A stretch of DNA of 64,000 nt, from positions 20,549-84,548 of the forward strand of contig NZ_JAMWYY010000007.1 in the NCBI RefSeq assembly GCF_024305175.1. The letters run 5' to 3'. The stretch is from Flavobacterium sp. Lineage in GTDB: Bacteria > Bacteroidota > Bacteroidia > Flavobacteriales > Flavobacteriaceae. The notes below the pieces were generated by a model. The model was not told the origin of the DNA. It searched no databases and saw nothing but the letters and a program-made list of their open reading frames with translations. Both the position numbers and the translations under genes were made by a program. Of the stretch, positions 18,359 to 27,116 are shown piece after piece. Numbering within the stretch: position 1 is the first letter of the stretch; each line of letters starts with the position of its first letter.

Positions 18359-18516
18359 AACATATTGATTTTAAGGTTTAACGTATTACGAAGTTACCCT
18401 TTACACAACTGAATGACTGGTAAAACCCTGTTAAACGTTTTTAAATAAATACTAAATGTGCAGCTATTAAACCTTTTGCCGTAACTTTAGTCTTATTAGC
18501 TGAATACCTGATAATT

Positions 18517-19059
18517 TTGGAAGACGAAAAAGTTTTTATTGCAGAACTGCTAAACCCAAAAACCAGGGAAACAGCTTTTAAGCAGCTTGTAGCGCAATAC
18601 GGCAGGCCGTTGTATAACCATGTCCGGAGTATAGTTCTAAACCATGATGACACTGATGATGTATTGCAGAATACCTTTATAAAGATTTTCAGGAACCTGG
18701 AAAATTTTAAGGGCGAAAGCAAGCTTTTTTCTTGGATGTACAGGATTGCGACAAACGAGGCAATTACTTTTATAAGCCAGCGTGCTAAAAAACAGGGGTT
18801 AAGTACCGAAGCAGCACAGCAAAAAGTAATTTTAAACCTGAAAGCAGATGATTATTTTGAAGGTGATGCTTTGCAGTTAAAGCTGCAACAGGCAATTGCC
18901 ATACTGCCGGAAAAACAGCAGCTTGTTTTTAAGATGAAATATTTTGAAGACCTTAAATATGAAGAAATTTCGGAGATACTGGGCACATCAGTTGGTGCTT
19001 TAAAAGCATCTTATCATCATGCCGTAAAAAAAATTGAAGAATATATAGTTAATAATTAA
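18517..19059 (+). CDS. ECF RNA polymerase sigma factor
   Basis: A 180-residue sigma-70 family regulator of the extracytoplasmic-function type. Region 2 spans about residues 25-95 (DDTDDVLQNTFIKIFRNLENF and FSWMYRIATNEAITF), and region 4 spans about 125-178 (ILPEKQQLVFKMKYFEDLKYEEISEILGTSVGALKASYHHAVKKI). The reading frame has no upstream in-frame ATG near the expected N-terminus, so TTG at 18517 (MEDEKVF) is the likely start. It is followed by a putative membrane anti-sigma factor and a Spy-like secreted protein, a typical envelope-sensing set. Confidence 0.9.
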   Translation: MEDEKVFIAELLNPKTRETAFKQLVAQYGRPLYNHVRSIVLNHDDTDDVLQNTFIKIFRNLENFKGESKLFSWMYRIATNEAITFISQRAKKQGLSTEAAQQKVILNLKADDYFEGDALQLKLQQAIAILPEKQQLVFKMKYFEDLKYEEISEILGTSVGALKASYHHAVKKIEEYIVNN

Positions 19060-19089
19060 ACTTTTGAACAATAAGTAAGTCTTACTGAC

Positions 19090-19503
19090 ATGAATGATTT
19101 TAAACTTGATAATGAACCCAAAATCCGCACAGGCTTTAAAGTACCCGATGGCTACTTTGAATTGCTAACGGACAAGGTAATGCAGCAGATACCGGAACCT
19201 GAAGTTAAAACCATACCGCTATACCGAAGGCTTACCACATGGTATGCATCAGCAGCGGCCGTTTTATTACTTGCTTTTGGTACAGGTTTATATTTTAAAT
19301 TGGGAGTACGGGAAGCCCAGCCTGATAACCTGGCTATAGAAAATTATCTGGTATATCAGGCTAACATCAGTAATTATGACCTGTACCAAAACCTTGATGA
19401 AGATGATATACACGACCTTGAACAATCTGTTGTAATCAGCGATGATGCAATAGAAGAATATATTTCCGGACAGGGTAATTATGAATATTATTTAAATGAA
19501 TAA
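19090..19503 (+). CDS. Putative membrane anti-sigma factor
   Basis: A 137-residue protein with a cytoplasmic N-terminus of about 50 residues, one transmembrane helix (WYASAAAVLLLAFGTGLYF, about residues 53-71) and an acidic periplasmic tail rich in Tyr, Asn and Asp (DLYQNLDEDDIHDLEQS). This topology and its position right after the ECF sigma gene suggest an anti-sigma factor, although no classic zinc anti-sigma HxxxCxxC motif is present. The assignment rests on context. It overlaps the ORF extension of the next gene but not its chosen start. Confidence 0.7.
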   Translation: MNDFKLDNEPKIRTGFKVPDGYFELLTDKVMQQIPEPEVKTIPLYRRLTTWYASAAAVLLLAFGTGLYFKLGVREAQPDNLAIENYLVYQANISNYDLYQNLDEDDIHDLEQSVVISDDAIEEYISGQGNYEYYLNE

Positions 19504-19507
19504 CATT

Positions 19508-19951
19508 ATGAAAACTAAATATTTACTACCACTATTATTACTTTTTTCTTTAAGTATTTTTGCACAGGGCGGCAAGGAAAAAAGAGAACGTATTAAAGCG
19601 CTAAAGGTTTCTTTTTTAACCACAGAATTAAACCTTACCAGCGAAGAGGCCGCTAAATTCTGGCCTGTATATAACGCGTTTGAAGAAAAAGAGTTTGATT
19701 TACGCCACAGGAAAATGAGGGGGCTGGTTCGCAAACTTGATGAAGGAGGGCTTGACTCCATGACCGACAAAGAAGCGCTTTCTTATTTAAATCAGCTGGA
19801 GGCAGCAGACGAAGAATTATTTAAGTTAAGGCAAAAGCTTATAGCTGACCTTAAAACCATTATAGGCCCTGTTAAAATACTCAGGCTTAAAAAAGCGGAA
19901 GATGAGTTTAACAAACGACTACTCGCTAAGTATAAAGAACGTAAAGGATAA
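19508..19951 (+). CDS. Spy/CpxP-like secreted protein of the ECF operon
   Basis: A 147-residue protein with a signal peptide (MKTKYLLPLLLLFSLSIFAQ) and a highly charged all-helical mature part. LTTELNLTSEEAAKFWPVYN resembles the LTxxQ helix of Spy/CpxP chaperones and metal sensors; the rest is coiled-coil-like (EKEFDLRHRKMRGLVRKL, DEELFKLRQKLIADLKTI). In Bacteroidota such proteins follow ECF sigma and anti-sigma genes and are thought to sense envelope conditions. The ATG at 19508 is preferred over 19496, which adds four residues and overlaps the anti-sigma gene. A terminator follows. Confidence 0.78.
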   Translation: MKTKYLLPLLLLFSLSIFAQGGKEKRERIKALKVSFLTTELNLTSEEAAKFWPVYNAFEEKEFDLRHRKMRGLVRKLDEGGLDSMTDKEALSYLNQLEAADEELFKLRQKLIADLKTIIGPVKILRLKKAEDEFNKRLLAKYKERKG

Positions 19952-19963
19952 ATAATAAATTTT

Positions 19964-19984
19964 AAGAGCGGCAATGCCGCTCTT
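19964..19984. terminator. Terminator between ECF operon and ppx
   Basis: AAGAGCGGC at 19964-19972 pairs with GCCGCTCTT at 19976-19984 around a three-base loop. It lies between convergent stops, and flanking T- and A-rich sequence suits both directions. Confidence 0.75.
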
Positions 19985-19991
19985 GTTGTTC

Positions 19992-20882
19992 TTATAGCTT
20001 GCCGTAATACATAGCTTTAACTATACCGTCTGAAAGGCCGATTTTAGGCACGTAAATGTTGCGTGCACCGCTCCACTTCATGGCATTGAGATATATGCGT
20101 GTTGCATATATTATAACATCCGCACGGTCAGGATTTAGCCCAAGTTCTGATATGCGCTGCTCATAAGTTAGGCTGTTCAGGAACTGGTACTGCGAATTAA
20201 TATAAAAGTAAGAAAGCGGTAATTCCTGCTTTTTACCTGATAGCTTGAAGAGTTTATTTATATTTCCACCCGAACCTATAAGGGTTACATTATCAAAAGG
20301 CTCTGTAACCGTTTTAATCCATTTTTCTATTTCATGCCATACAATATCATTAACCATATTGTTAAGCAGCCTTACAGTGCCGTTTTTAAACGATTTAGAT
20401 GCTACAATCTTGCCGTTGGCAAATAACGAAAACTCTGTACTGCCACCGCCAACATCTACAAACAAGTAAGTATGCTCTGGTTTTATAAAGCTATGCAAAT
20501 CGGTAGAGGCTATAATAGCAGCCTCTTTTTTACCATCTATAATTTCAATTTTCAAGTCAGCTTCCCGCTCAATTAAATCTGTTATTTCTTTACCGTTAAA
20601 AGCCTCACGCATAGCAGAAGTAGCACAAGCCATATAACGCTCTACTTTATGAACTTTCATTAACAGCTTGTAGGCTTTCATGGCATCAACCATGCGCTCT
20701 ATGTTTTCGTCAGATATTTCTCCAACGGTAAAAGCATCCTGGCCAAGGCGTATTGGTACACGTACTAAAGAGCTTTTTGAAAACTGTGTTTCTTTTCCCT
20801 CCTGCTCTACAATATTCGCGACTAAAAGCCTCATGGCATTAGAGCCAATATCTATGGCAGCATATTTTTTTATGTTAATCAT
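19992..20882 (-). CDS. ppx: Ppx/GppA exopolyphosphatase family protein
   Basis: A 296-residue ASKHA-fold phosphatase that shortens polyphosphate or hydrolyses pppGpp. Phosphate-1 motif AAIDIGSNAMRLLV is at residues ~6-19, and phosphate-2 motif FVDVGGGSTEFSLF near residue 130. It is the short form without the C-terminal HD domain of E. coli Ppx (513 aa), as is usual in Bacteroidota. Start 20882 (MINIKKYAAIDIG) fits the family; a start at 20900 adds six residues. It is the third gene of a minus-strand run sixA-ppk1-ppx, placing synthesis and breakdown of polyphosphate together. Confidence 0.9.
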   Translation of the reverse strand: MINIKKYAAIDIGSNAMRLLVANIVEQEGKETQFSKSSLVRVPIRLGQDAFTVGEISDENIERMVDAMKAYKLLMKVHKVERYMACATSAMREAFNGKEITDLIEREADLKIEIIDGKKEAAIIASTDLHSFIKPEHTYLFVDVGGGSTEFSLFANGKIVASKSFKNGTVRLLNNMVNDIVWHEIEKWIKTVTEPFDNVTLIGSGGNINKLFKLSGKKQELPLSYFYINSQYQFLNSLTYEQRISELGLNPDRADVIIYATRIYLNAMKWSGARNIYVPKIGLSDGIVKAMYYGKL

Positions 20883-20921
20883 TCCTGCACTGTAAGGCAC
20901 AAAAGTATAGTTATGCCTTTC

Positions 20922-23027
20922 TTATAATTGTTCGTAAATAACCTCAAGCTTGTTCCTGTAATAGATATAGGTTTCCAGCTGTGCCCTGAATATTTTATTA
21001 TTATGCCTTTTGCGGTATTTATTGTCAAGTTCCTCGCTATGCAGCCTTGCCTTTACATTACCTTTCCAGCCAATCTCAAAAGTATCTATAAGCTCCTGCT
21101 TTATCTCATCATCATATACCGGGCAGGTAACCTCTACCCGTGCATCCAGGTTTCGTGTCATAAAATCAGCTGAAGAAATAAATACATCAGGATTACCGCC
21201 ATTGGCAAAGATATATATCCTTGAATGTTCCAGGTAATTATCTACTATACTGATAGCCTCTATATTCTCGCTCATGCCTTCAATATCCGGAATGAGGCAG
21301 CATATTCCTCTTATTATAAGCTGGATACGCACTCCCTCACGGCTTGCTTCATACAGCTTATCTATCATCCTGAAGTCGGTAAGGCTGTTCATTTTCAGCT
21401 TAATATAAGCTTCTTTACCGGCTATTGCATTAAGTATTTCCCTGTCAATCAGCTTATTGAATTTACTACGCGTATATTGTGGCGATACCAGCAGGTGCTT
21501 GTAACGGTGCACACGGTAGTTTACCTCGAAAAAGTCAAATACTTTATTTACTTCTTTCATTATCGGCTGATGGCTGGTAAACATGGTAACATCAGTATAA
21601 ATGCGCGCGGTAGATTCATTAAAGTTTCCGGTAGAGATAAAACCGTAACGTTTTACTTTTTTATCTTCTACCCTTTCTATAACACATATCTTGCTGTGTA
21701 CTTTTAAGCCCTTTACACCAAATATCAGGTTGATGCCTTCACTCTGCATCATTTCTGCATAAGAAATGTTGCTGGCCTCATCAAAACGTGCCTGAAGCTC
21801 TATCTGCACCGTAACCTTTTTACCGTTTCTTGCAGCATTAATCAGCGAGCTGATAATCTGGGAGTTTTTGGCAAGCCTGTATAATGTTATTTTTATGGAT
21901 ATAACCTTCGGGTCCAGAGCTGCCTCCCTTAAAAATTTAATTACATAAGCAAATGACTGATAAGGTGCATACAGCAGGTAGTCTTTCTTTTTTATTTTTT
22001 GCAGTATGCTACCCTCAAGGCTCAGTCCGTTAACCGGTAAGGGTACGTTTTGCTTATATAACAAATCTTCACGGCCCATAGTGGGAAAATCCATATAATC
22101 CCTGCGGTTGTGGTACCTGCCGCCGGGAATAATACTGTCGGTTGAATCAATTCCCATACGCTTCAGGAAAAAAGCAAGTGTATCTTCTTCAATAGACTGG
22201 TCGTAAACAAAACGTACAACCTCTCCCACTTTTCTCTCAAGAACCCCTTTGGATATTTTTTCCATAAGGCTCTTGCTCTGGTCGCTATCTATTTCAAGTT
22301 CGGCATCACGGGTAATTTTTACCATGTGTGCCGAAATAGTTTCATATTTAAATATATTAAATATGTGATGCAGGTTGTAACGTATTACATCATCCAGCAA
22401 TATTACATATTTATTATTGTTAACATCAGGCAAAACCACAAAACGGTTGATGTTTTTGGGCATTTCTATAATGGCATAACGCACCTGCTCTTCTACCTTG
22501 CCATTATCCTGCCACCCCGGTTTCATAACCAGCTTTACAGCAAGATAGCCCGATGAGTCCCTTAATAACGGAAATTCGTCAAGGTCATTAAGTATAATAG
22601 TAACAAGCTCCGGGCTTACTTTTTGTATAAAAAAGTCTTTTATAAAAATACCCTGCTCTTTGGTTACTTCTTTTTCATTAACGATATGTATATTTTCTTT
22701 TTCAAGCTCTTTTTCTATAACGCTAAGTATGCGCAGGCTTTCAGACTGCTGTTCTATAACAACCTCTGTAATTTCCTTAAGAAGCTTTTGGGCTGTAACG
22801 CCCCCGAGTATTTTTTCGCCGGTTTCACCTTCCAGGCTCAGGCGGCGTATGGCGGCATAGCGCACCCTGAAAAACTCATCTAAATTGTTTGAAAAAATCC
22901 CTAAAAAACGAAGCCTGTCTAAAAGTGGAACATTTTCGTCGGCAGCTTCCTGTAGTACCCTGGCGTTAAAAGCAAGCCAGCTTTTTTCTCTGTCAATATA
23001 TCGGTTTACCGGTGAGTGGTGGATCAT
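20922..23027 (-). CDS. ppk1: Polyphosphate kinase 1
   Basis: A 701-residue enzyme that reversibly moves the terminal phosphate of ATP onto polyphosphate. It shows the N-terminal helical domain (NRYIDREKSWLAFNARVLQEA), the head domain, and two PLD-like C-terminal domains. The catalytic histidine is in GLKVHSKICVIER, followed by FISTGNFNESTARIYTD. C-terminal blocks LIIRGICCLIPDI and DFMTRNLDARVEVTCPV are typical. Length matches the family. Its start overlaps the sixA-like gene by 35 bases, so the pair is coupled. Confidence 0.95.
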   Translation of the reverse strand: MIHHSPVNRYIDREKSWLAFNARVLQEAADENVPLLDRLRFLGIFSNNLDEFFRVRYAAIRRLSLEGETGEKILGGVTAQKLLKEITEVVIEQQSESLRILSVIEKELEKENIHIVNEKEVTKEQGIFIKDFFIQKVSPELVTIILNDLDEFPLLRDSSGYLAVKLVMKPGWQDNGKVEEQVRYAIIEMPKNINRFVVLPDVNNNKYVILLDDVIRYNLHHIFNIFKYETISAHMVKITRDAELEIDSDQSKSLMEKISKGVLERKVGEVVRFVYDQSIEEDTLAFFLKRMGIDSTDSIIPGGRYHNRRDYMDFPTMGREDLLYKQNVPLPVNGLSLEGSILQKIKKKDYLLYAPYQSFAYVIKFLREAALDPKVISIKITLYRLAKNSQIISSLINAARNGKKVTVQIELQARFDEASNISYAEMMQSEGINLIFGVKGLKVHSKICVIERVEDKKVKRYGFISTGNFNESTARIYTDVTMFTSHQPIMKEVNKVFDFFEVNYRVHRYKHLLVSPQYTRSKFNKLIDREILNAIAGKEAYIKLKMNSLTDFRMIDKLYEASREGVRIQLIIRGICCLIPDIEGMSENIEAISIVDNYLEHSRIYIFANGGNPDVFISSADFMTRNLDARVEVTCPVYDDEIKQELIDTFEIGWKGNVKARLHSEELDNKYRKRHNNKIFRAQLETYIYYRNKLEVIYEQL

Positions 23028-23514
23028 ATTTCTTTAAGTCTCTTGGAAACAATAGCTTTTCTGTTTTCCCTTTGCCTATTTCCTTCCAGTTGTCTTCTTC
23101 AAATGAAAGGGATACAAAACCTGCTGTAGGAACATTCTCTACAACATGGCTCCCAAAGGTATTAACAAAATTAGTAATAGCATCGTTATGACCAAAAAGA
23201 ATTAAGTTATCAAATTGGTTGTCGCAGCTTTTAATGGTGCGCTCCAGGCTCTTTTCATCAAAAGTATAAAGGTCGTCTTTAAACACTATGGTTTCTAAGG
23301 GTATAGATAAATTAGCGGCAAATATATAAGCCGTATTTTTAGCTCTTTGCGCGGTGCTGCTCCATACTATGTAAGAATCAGGTAAATGCTCATAAATATT
23401 TGCAGCCATCAGGTGGGCATCATTAATGCCGCGTTTAGAGAGCGGCCTGTCTTTATCTATAAGGGGGGCATCCCAACTGGATTTTGCGTGGCGTATCAAT
23501 ATCAGGTTTTTCAT
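22993..23514 (-). CDS. SixA-type histidine phosphatase
   Basis: A 173-residue branch-1 histidine phosphatase. The catalytic RHG-type motif appears as LIRHAKSSW with His9; SKRGINDA, a central VWSSTAQRAKNTA (Arg) and LILFGHNDAITN (second His) complete the site. E. coli SixA dephosphorylates phosphohistidine in phosphorelay proteins; here the overlap with ppk1 suggests a link to polyphosphate or phosphohistidine of Ppk, which is inference. C-terminal DLKKYDPPLTGKPIY lies in the overlap. Confidence 0.85.
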   Translation of the reverse strand: MKNLILIRHAKSSWDAPLIDKDRPLSKRGINDAHLMAANIYEHLPDSYIVWSSTAQRAKNTAYIFAANLSIPLETIVFKDDLYTFDEKSLERTIKSCDNQFDNLILFGHNDAITNFVNTFGSHVVENVPTAGFVSLSFEEDNWKEIGKGKTEKLLFPRDLKKYDPPLTGKPIY

Positions 23515-23608
23515 TATATTCAGGTTTAAGCATTATAAATCAAAAACTTAAATATCATAAAAAAACCAATTGAAAAAACATTATTTGCTGTTAATTTGAT
23601 ATTAAAGT

Positions 23609-24253
23609 TTATGGGGCAAGCCTCTCCTTTACCCAGTTCAGGTCTTCGGTAAGTGTAAAGCGGATCCGGTCGTGCATGCGGTTGGGCCTGCCCTGCCAGA
23701 ATTCTATGCTTACGGGCTTAACAATATAACCACCCCAGTGTAGTGGCCTTTGTACTTCTTTACCCTGATATTCCTTTTCAAGCTGTTGCAGTTTTTCATC
23801 AAGATACTCGCGTGACGGTACCACCTCACTTTGCGGTGAAGCTGCGGCACCAAGACGGCTGCCTAACGGGCGGCTTTCAAAATATCCGTCAGAAAGGTTT
23901 TCGGCTATTTTCTCTGCTTTCCCTTTTATGATTATCTGCCGCTCCATTTCATGCCAGAAAAAAGACAGGCAGACATTTGGATTGGCAGCTATTGCACGCC
24001 CTTTTTCTGAATTGTAGTTCGTAAAGAATATAAACCCTTCATATGTAAACTGCTTTAGCAGCACCACCCTCGATTTTGGAAAACCGTCCAGCCCTATAGT
24101 AGATACTGTCATGGCATTAACCTCTGCGGTCCCGCCAAATTCTTCCATCTGTATAAACCAGTCCCTGAACAATACAATAGGGTCATCCGGCACTACATCT
24201 TCTGTAAGTGCGCTCTTTTCATACGATTTGCGGTAGTTACTAAGGTCTTTCAT
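23609..24253 (-). CDS. pdxH: Pyridoxamine 5'-phosphate oxidase
   Basis: A 214-residue FMN enzyme that oxidises pyridoxine or pyridoxamine 5'-phosphate to PLP, the last step of vitamin B6 salvage and synthesis. Seen are PKSRVVLLKQFTYEGFIFFTNY and SEKGRAIAANP (FMN and substrate binding), FFWHEMERQIIIKG, and the C-terminal signature QGRPNRMHDRIRFT with WVKERLAP. Length matches E. coli PdxH (218 aa). It is followed 24 bases upstream by the RNase Z gene on the same strand, in line with co-transcription rnz to pdxH. Confidence 0.95.
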   Translation of the reverse strand: MKDLSNYRKSYEKSALTEDVVPDDPIVLFRDWFIQMEEFGGTAEVNAMTVSTIGLDGFPKSRVVLLKQFTYEGFIFFTNYNSEKGRAIAANPNVCLSFFWHEMERQIIIKGKAEKIAENLSDGYFESRPLGSRLGAAASPQSEVVPSREYLDEKLQQLEKEYQGKEVQRPLHWGGYIVKPVSIEFWQGRPNRMHDRIRFTLTEDLNWVKERLAP

Positions 24254-24277
24254 AAAAATTACAGATTTAGGCTGAAT

Positions 24278-25183
24278 TTATATTTCAAAAATTTTTCCGT
24301 CATCGGCAACCTCAACATTTTCAAAAACTGTGGCAGCCTCCTGCTTAAAATTATCAATATCATCATACCGGGTAGAAAAATGCCCAAGTATGAGCTGCTT
24401 TGCATTAGCCGCTTTGGCAATGGCTGCTGCCTGTTTTGCAGTACTGTGCATGGTTGGCTCGCATAAATGCTTTTCTGACTCTAAAAAAGTACTTTCATGG
24501 TACAATGCATCTACGCTTTGCATTAAAGGCACTAAATCTTCATTATACATGGTGTCGGAACAAAAAGCATAGCTTTTTGGTGCGGGCGGGTCAAAGCTCA
24601 GTTCAGCATTGGGTATAGTCCTCCCGTTTTCAAGCGTAATATCTCCACCGTTTTTTATTTTCTGGTAATAGCAAACATCAATACCATATTTTTCAGCAGC
24701 AGCTACATTAAGCTTTCTCTCAAAGGGCTTTTCTTCAAACAAAAAGCCGTTGGTATAAACCCTGTGCTTTAACGGAAGCGTTGTCACTTTTACTTTATCA
24801 TCTTCAAAAACAAGTTGCGGCTCCGCCGAGTTCAATTCATGAAAGTAAAGGTTATAACCTGTCCACGAATTAGAAAGCCTTAACTGCAACAGTATTATTT
24901 CTTTAACCCCTTTTGGGCCATATACATGCAAATCGGTTTTACGGTTAAGCAACGAGAATGTAGAAATTAACCCTATCAGCCCGTAAAAGTGGTCTCCGTG
25001 CAGGTGAGATATAAAAATATGGTTGATTTTAGAAAATCGCAGCTTGTTTTTGCGTAGCTGCACCTGCGTGCCTTCACCGCAATCTATAAGGAACATCCGG
25101 TTTCTTATTTCCAGCACCTGCGATGTAGGGTTGGTCATAGACCGTGGTGTAGCGGCATAACAGCCTAATATGGTTAACTTCAT
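24278..25183 (-). CDS. rnz: Ribonuclease Z
   Basis: A 301-residue metallo-beta-lactamase-fold endonuclease that cuts the 3' trailer from tRNA precursors. The binuclear zinc motif SHLHGDH provides His60, His62, Asp64 and His65. Other typical segments are the N-terminal LTILGCYAATP, FLIDCGEGTQVQLR, FCSDTMYNEDLVPL (bridging Asp) and ILGHFSTRYDD (last His). Length is that of the short RNase Z form. A STAS-like gene lies just upstream on the same strand, with a small hairpin between them. Confidence 0.95.
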   Translation of the reverse strand: MKLTILGCYAATPRSMTNPTSQVLEIRNRMFLIDCGEGTQVQLRKNKLRFSKINHIFISHLHGDHFYGLIGLISTFSLLNRKTDLHVYGPKGVKEIILLQLRLSNSWTGYNLYFHELNSAEPQLVFEDDKVKVTTLPLKHRVYTNGFLFEEKPFERKLNVAAAEKYGIDVCYYQKIKNGGDITLENGRTIPNAELSFDPPAPKSYAFCSDTMYNEDLVPLMQSVDALYHESTFLESEKHLCEPTMHSTAKQAAAIAKAANAKQLILGHFSTRYDDIDNFKQEAATVFENVEVADDGKIFEI

Positions 25184-25197
25184 GTATTCCTTTTACT

Positions 25198-25216
25198 CCT
25201 GCCGTTTGTTGGCAGG
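25198..25216 (-). other. Hairpin between STAS-like gene and rnz
   Basis: CCTGCC at 25198-25203 can pair with GGCAGG at 25211-25216 over a 7-base loop. No T-tract follows on the minus strand, so this looks more like an RNA processing or attenuation element, or a partial terminator, than a full stop. Confidence 0.35.
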
Positions 25217-25220
25217 CTCA

Positions 25221-25553
25221 TTAAAACCCTAAATCGCGCTCTATCTCCTCCATCTGTATAATATCATGCGCTTCAAGCAGTGTTGGTACAACCACCATTT
25301 CTTCGGGGGCATCGTTATAGTTAAAATCGCCGGTAACCAGTACAAACGATTTTTTTGCCTGCCTGTGTTTGTTAGAAAGCTCGAGAAAAGACAATACCTG
25401 CTGTAGTGTAAGTTTCCCGTCAGCCGAAAGATCGAGTATAATATTCTTATCCTTAAAGCTCTTATATTCAGAATTTACTTTTCCGTTAAAAGCTATTAAA
25501 TCAGCTTTAGTGTCTTTTATTACTACGGTATGCCCTTTTTCTTCTACTTTCAT
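25221..25553 (-). CDS. STAS-like protein upstream of rnz
   Basis: A 110-residue protein with alternating strands and helices (HTVVIKDTKADLIAF, KNIILDLSADGKLTLQQVLSFLELSNKHRQ, KSFVLVTGDFNY, MVVVPTLLEAHDIIQMEEIERDLGF). The pattern resembles a STAS or anti-anti-sigma fold, but a phosphorylatable serine at the usual place is not evident. From memory, orthologues beside rnz in flavobacteria are often labelled ribonuclease Z by context although they lack any metallo-beta-lactamase motif; that label should not be used here. Function unknown. Confidence 0.7.
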   Translation of the reverse strand: MKVEEKGHTVVIKDTKADLIAFNGKVNSEYKSFKDKNIILDLSADGKLTLQQVLSFLELSNKHRQAKKSFVLVTGDFNYNDAPEEMVVVPTLLEAHDIIQMEEIERDLGF

Positions 25554-25630
25554 TGTTATAGTGTTATCAGTACTAAATTACTAATATAGTATATAAAGAT
25601 AAAGCCTTTAACCTGTTTTTAATAACTGTG

Positions 25631-26557
25631 TTATTTTATTTTACTTGCCAGCAGGTAAATTACAGCCATGCGCACGGCAACACCGTTTTCTACCTGGTCT
25701 AATATTACCGATTGTTGCGAGTCGGCCACATCGCTGGTTATTTCTACTCCCCTGTTTATAGGCCCGGGGTGCATTATTATAACTTCTTTATTTAATGAAT
25801 CAAGCAAAGCTTTATCTACTCCGTATTGCTGGCTGTACTCCCTTGTTGAAGGGAAATAATTTACATCGAGCCTTTCGTTCTGCACCCTCAGCATATTGGC
25901 AACATCGCACCATTCTAACGCTTTGCGCAGGTTTGGCTCAACGGTAACCCCTAATGATTCTATATATTTCGGGATAAGTGTTTTAGGTCCGCATACTTTT
26001 ACTTCGGCACCCTGCATCTGCAATGCAAAAATATTAGAGAGCGCAACGCGGGAATGTAATATATCGCCCACAATAACCACTTTTTTACCACCTACCCCAC
26101 CTAAACGCTCGCGGATGGTATAAGAGTCGAGTAATGCCTGCGTAGGATGCTCGTGTGCTCCATCGCCTGCATTTACTATGCTTGCTTTTACATTTTGCGA
26201 TAAAAAGTAAGCCGCACCGGGACGCTCATGGCGCATAACAACCATATCTACCTTCATAGACAGGATGTTGTTTACCGTATCTATAAGCGTTTCTCCTTTT
26301 TTTACGGATGATTGTGCCGCCGAAAAGCTGATAACATCGGCTGATAGCCTTTTTTGCGCCAGCTCAAAAGAAAGTTTGGTACGTGTGCTGTTTTCAAAAA
26401 ATATATTGGCTATGGTAATATCCCTTAGCGATGGTACCTTTTTAATAGGGCGGTTAATTACTTCTTTAAACTGGTCGGCAGTTTCAAATATAAGATCAAT
26501 ATCCTGCGGGGTTATATATTTTATGCCTAACAGGTGATTAACGCTTAATTCTTTCAT
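25631..26557 (-). CDS. pyrB: Aspartate carbamoyltransferase, catalytic chain
   Basis: A 308-residue enzyme that condenses carbamoyl phosphate with aspartate, the first committed step of pyrimidine synthesis. The carbamoyl-phosphate loop FFENSTRTKLSFE (residues ~53-65) is intact, as are HPTQALLDSYTI, VGDILHSRVALSN and the C-terminal IMHPGPINRGVEI aspartate-binding loop. Length equals that of the catalytic chain, and no PyrI regulatory gene is adjacent. It follows pyrR by 25 bases on the minus strand, forming a pyrR-pyrB operon. Confidence 0.95.
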   Translation of the reverse strand: MKELSVNHLLGIKYITPQDIDLIFETADQFKEVINRPIKKVPSLRDITIANIFFENSTRTKLSFELAQKRLSADVISFSAAQSSVKKGETLIDTVNNILSMKVDMVVMRHERPGAAYFLSQNVKASIVNAGDGAHEHPTQALLDSYTIRERLGGVGGKKVVIVGDILHSRVALSNIFALQMQGAEVKVCGPKTLIPKYIESLGVTVEPNLRKALEWCDVANMLRVQNERLDVNYFPSTREYSQQYGVDKALLDSLNKEVIIMHPGPINRGVEITSDVADSQQSVILDQVENGVAVRMAVIYLLASKIK

Positions 26558-26582
26558 TGTAGTTGTTGTGTTGCGGTAAGCA

Positions 26583-27116
26583 TTAAATTAAATAAACACT
26601 GTCTTCGCCATCATTTTCCTTCCACGAAACCTTTACTTTTTCATCATTTATGGCATCTACCTGCCTGCCCCTGTAATCGGGCTGAATGGGCAGGTGGCGG
26701 CTAAAGCGGCGGTCTATAAGCACAAGCAGTTCTATCTGGGATGGCCTCCCGAACGACTGTATTGCGGTAAGGGCTGCCCTTATGCTGCGCCCTGTGTATA
26801 ATACATCATCAATAAAGACTACTTTTTTGCCTTCTACCAAAAAATCGATTTGCGTTTTATTGGCTTCCAGCGGCTTTTCTGAACGGCGAAAATCGTCCCT
26901 GAAGAAGGTTATATCCAAAAAGCCAAGCTTTATGTCCTGCACGCTGTAATGCTGTTCCAGTATCTCTTTTATCCTTTCGGCAAGAAATCGCCCACGCGGC
27001 TGAAGCCCAATAAGGATTGTATCTTTAAAGTCAAGGTGATTTTCTAGTAACTGGCAGGCCAAACGGTGTAGGATGATATTGACTTCGCGTGAAGTAAGCA
27101 ATATTTTCTGGCTCAT
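26583..27116 (-). CDS. pyrR: PyrR bifunctional pyrimidine regulator / uracil phosphoribosyltransferase
   Basis: A 177-residue type I phosphoribosyltransferase-fold protein. The PRPP-binding loop KVVFIDDVLYTGRSIRAAL is clear, with GLQPRGRFLAERI and LVLIDRRFSRHLPIQPDYRG upstream and downstream. In Firmicutes PyrR binds pyr mRNA to control attenuation and also converts uracil to UMP. I see no anti-terminator/terminator pair in the 25-base gap before pyrB, so RNA control here is uncertain. Gene order pyrR-pyrB is the normal arrangement. Confidence 0.92.
   Translation of the reverse strand: MSQKILLTSREVNIILHRLACQLLENHLDFKDTILIGLQPRGRFLAERIKEILEQHYSVQDIKLGFLDITFFRDDFRRSEKPLEANKTQIDFLVEGKKVVFIDDVLYTGRSIRAALTAIQSFGRPSQIELLVLIDRRFSRHLPIQPDYRGRQVDAINDEKVKVSWKENDGEDSVYLI

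Noticed and set aside
21225..21707. 160-codon plus-strand ORF inside ppk1
   Set aside because: Antisense shadow with composition of reversed Ppk codons; no signal peptide or motif.
25221..25553. Ribonuclease Z as the name for this small gene
   Set aside because: It lacks any HxHxDH zinc motif; the true RNase Z is the neighbouring gene at 24278-25183.
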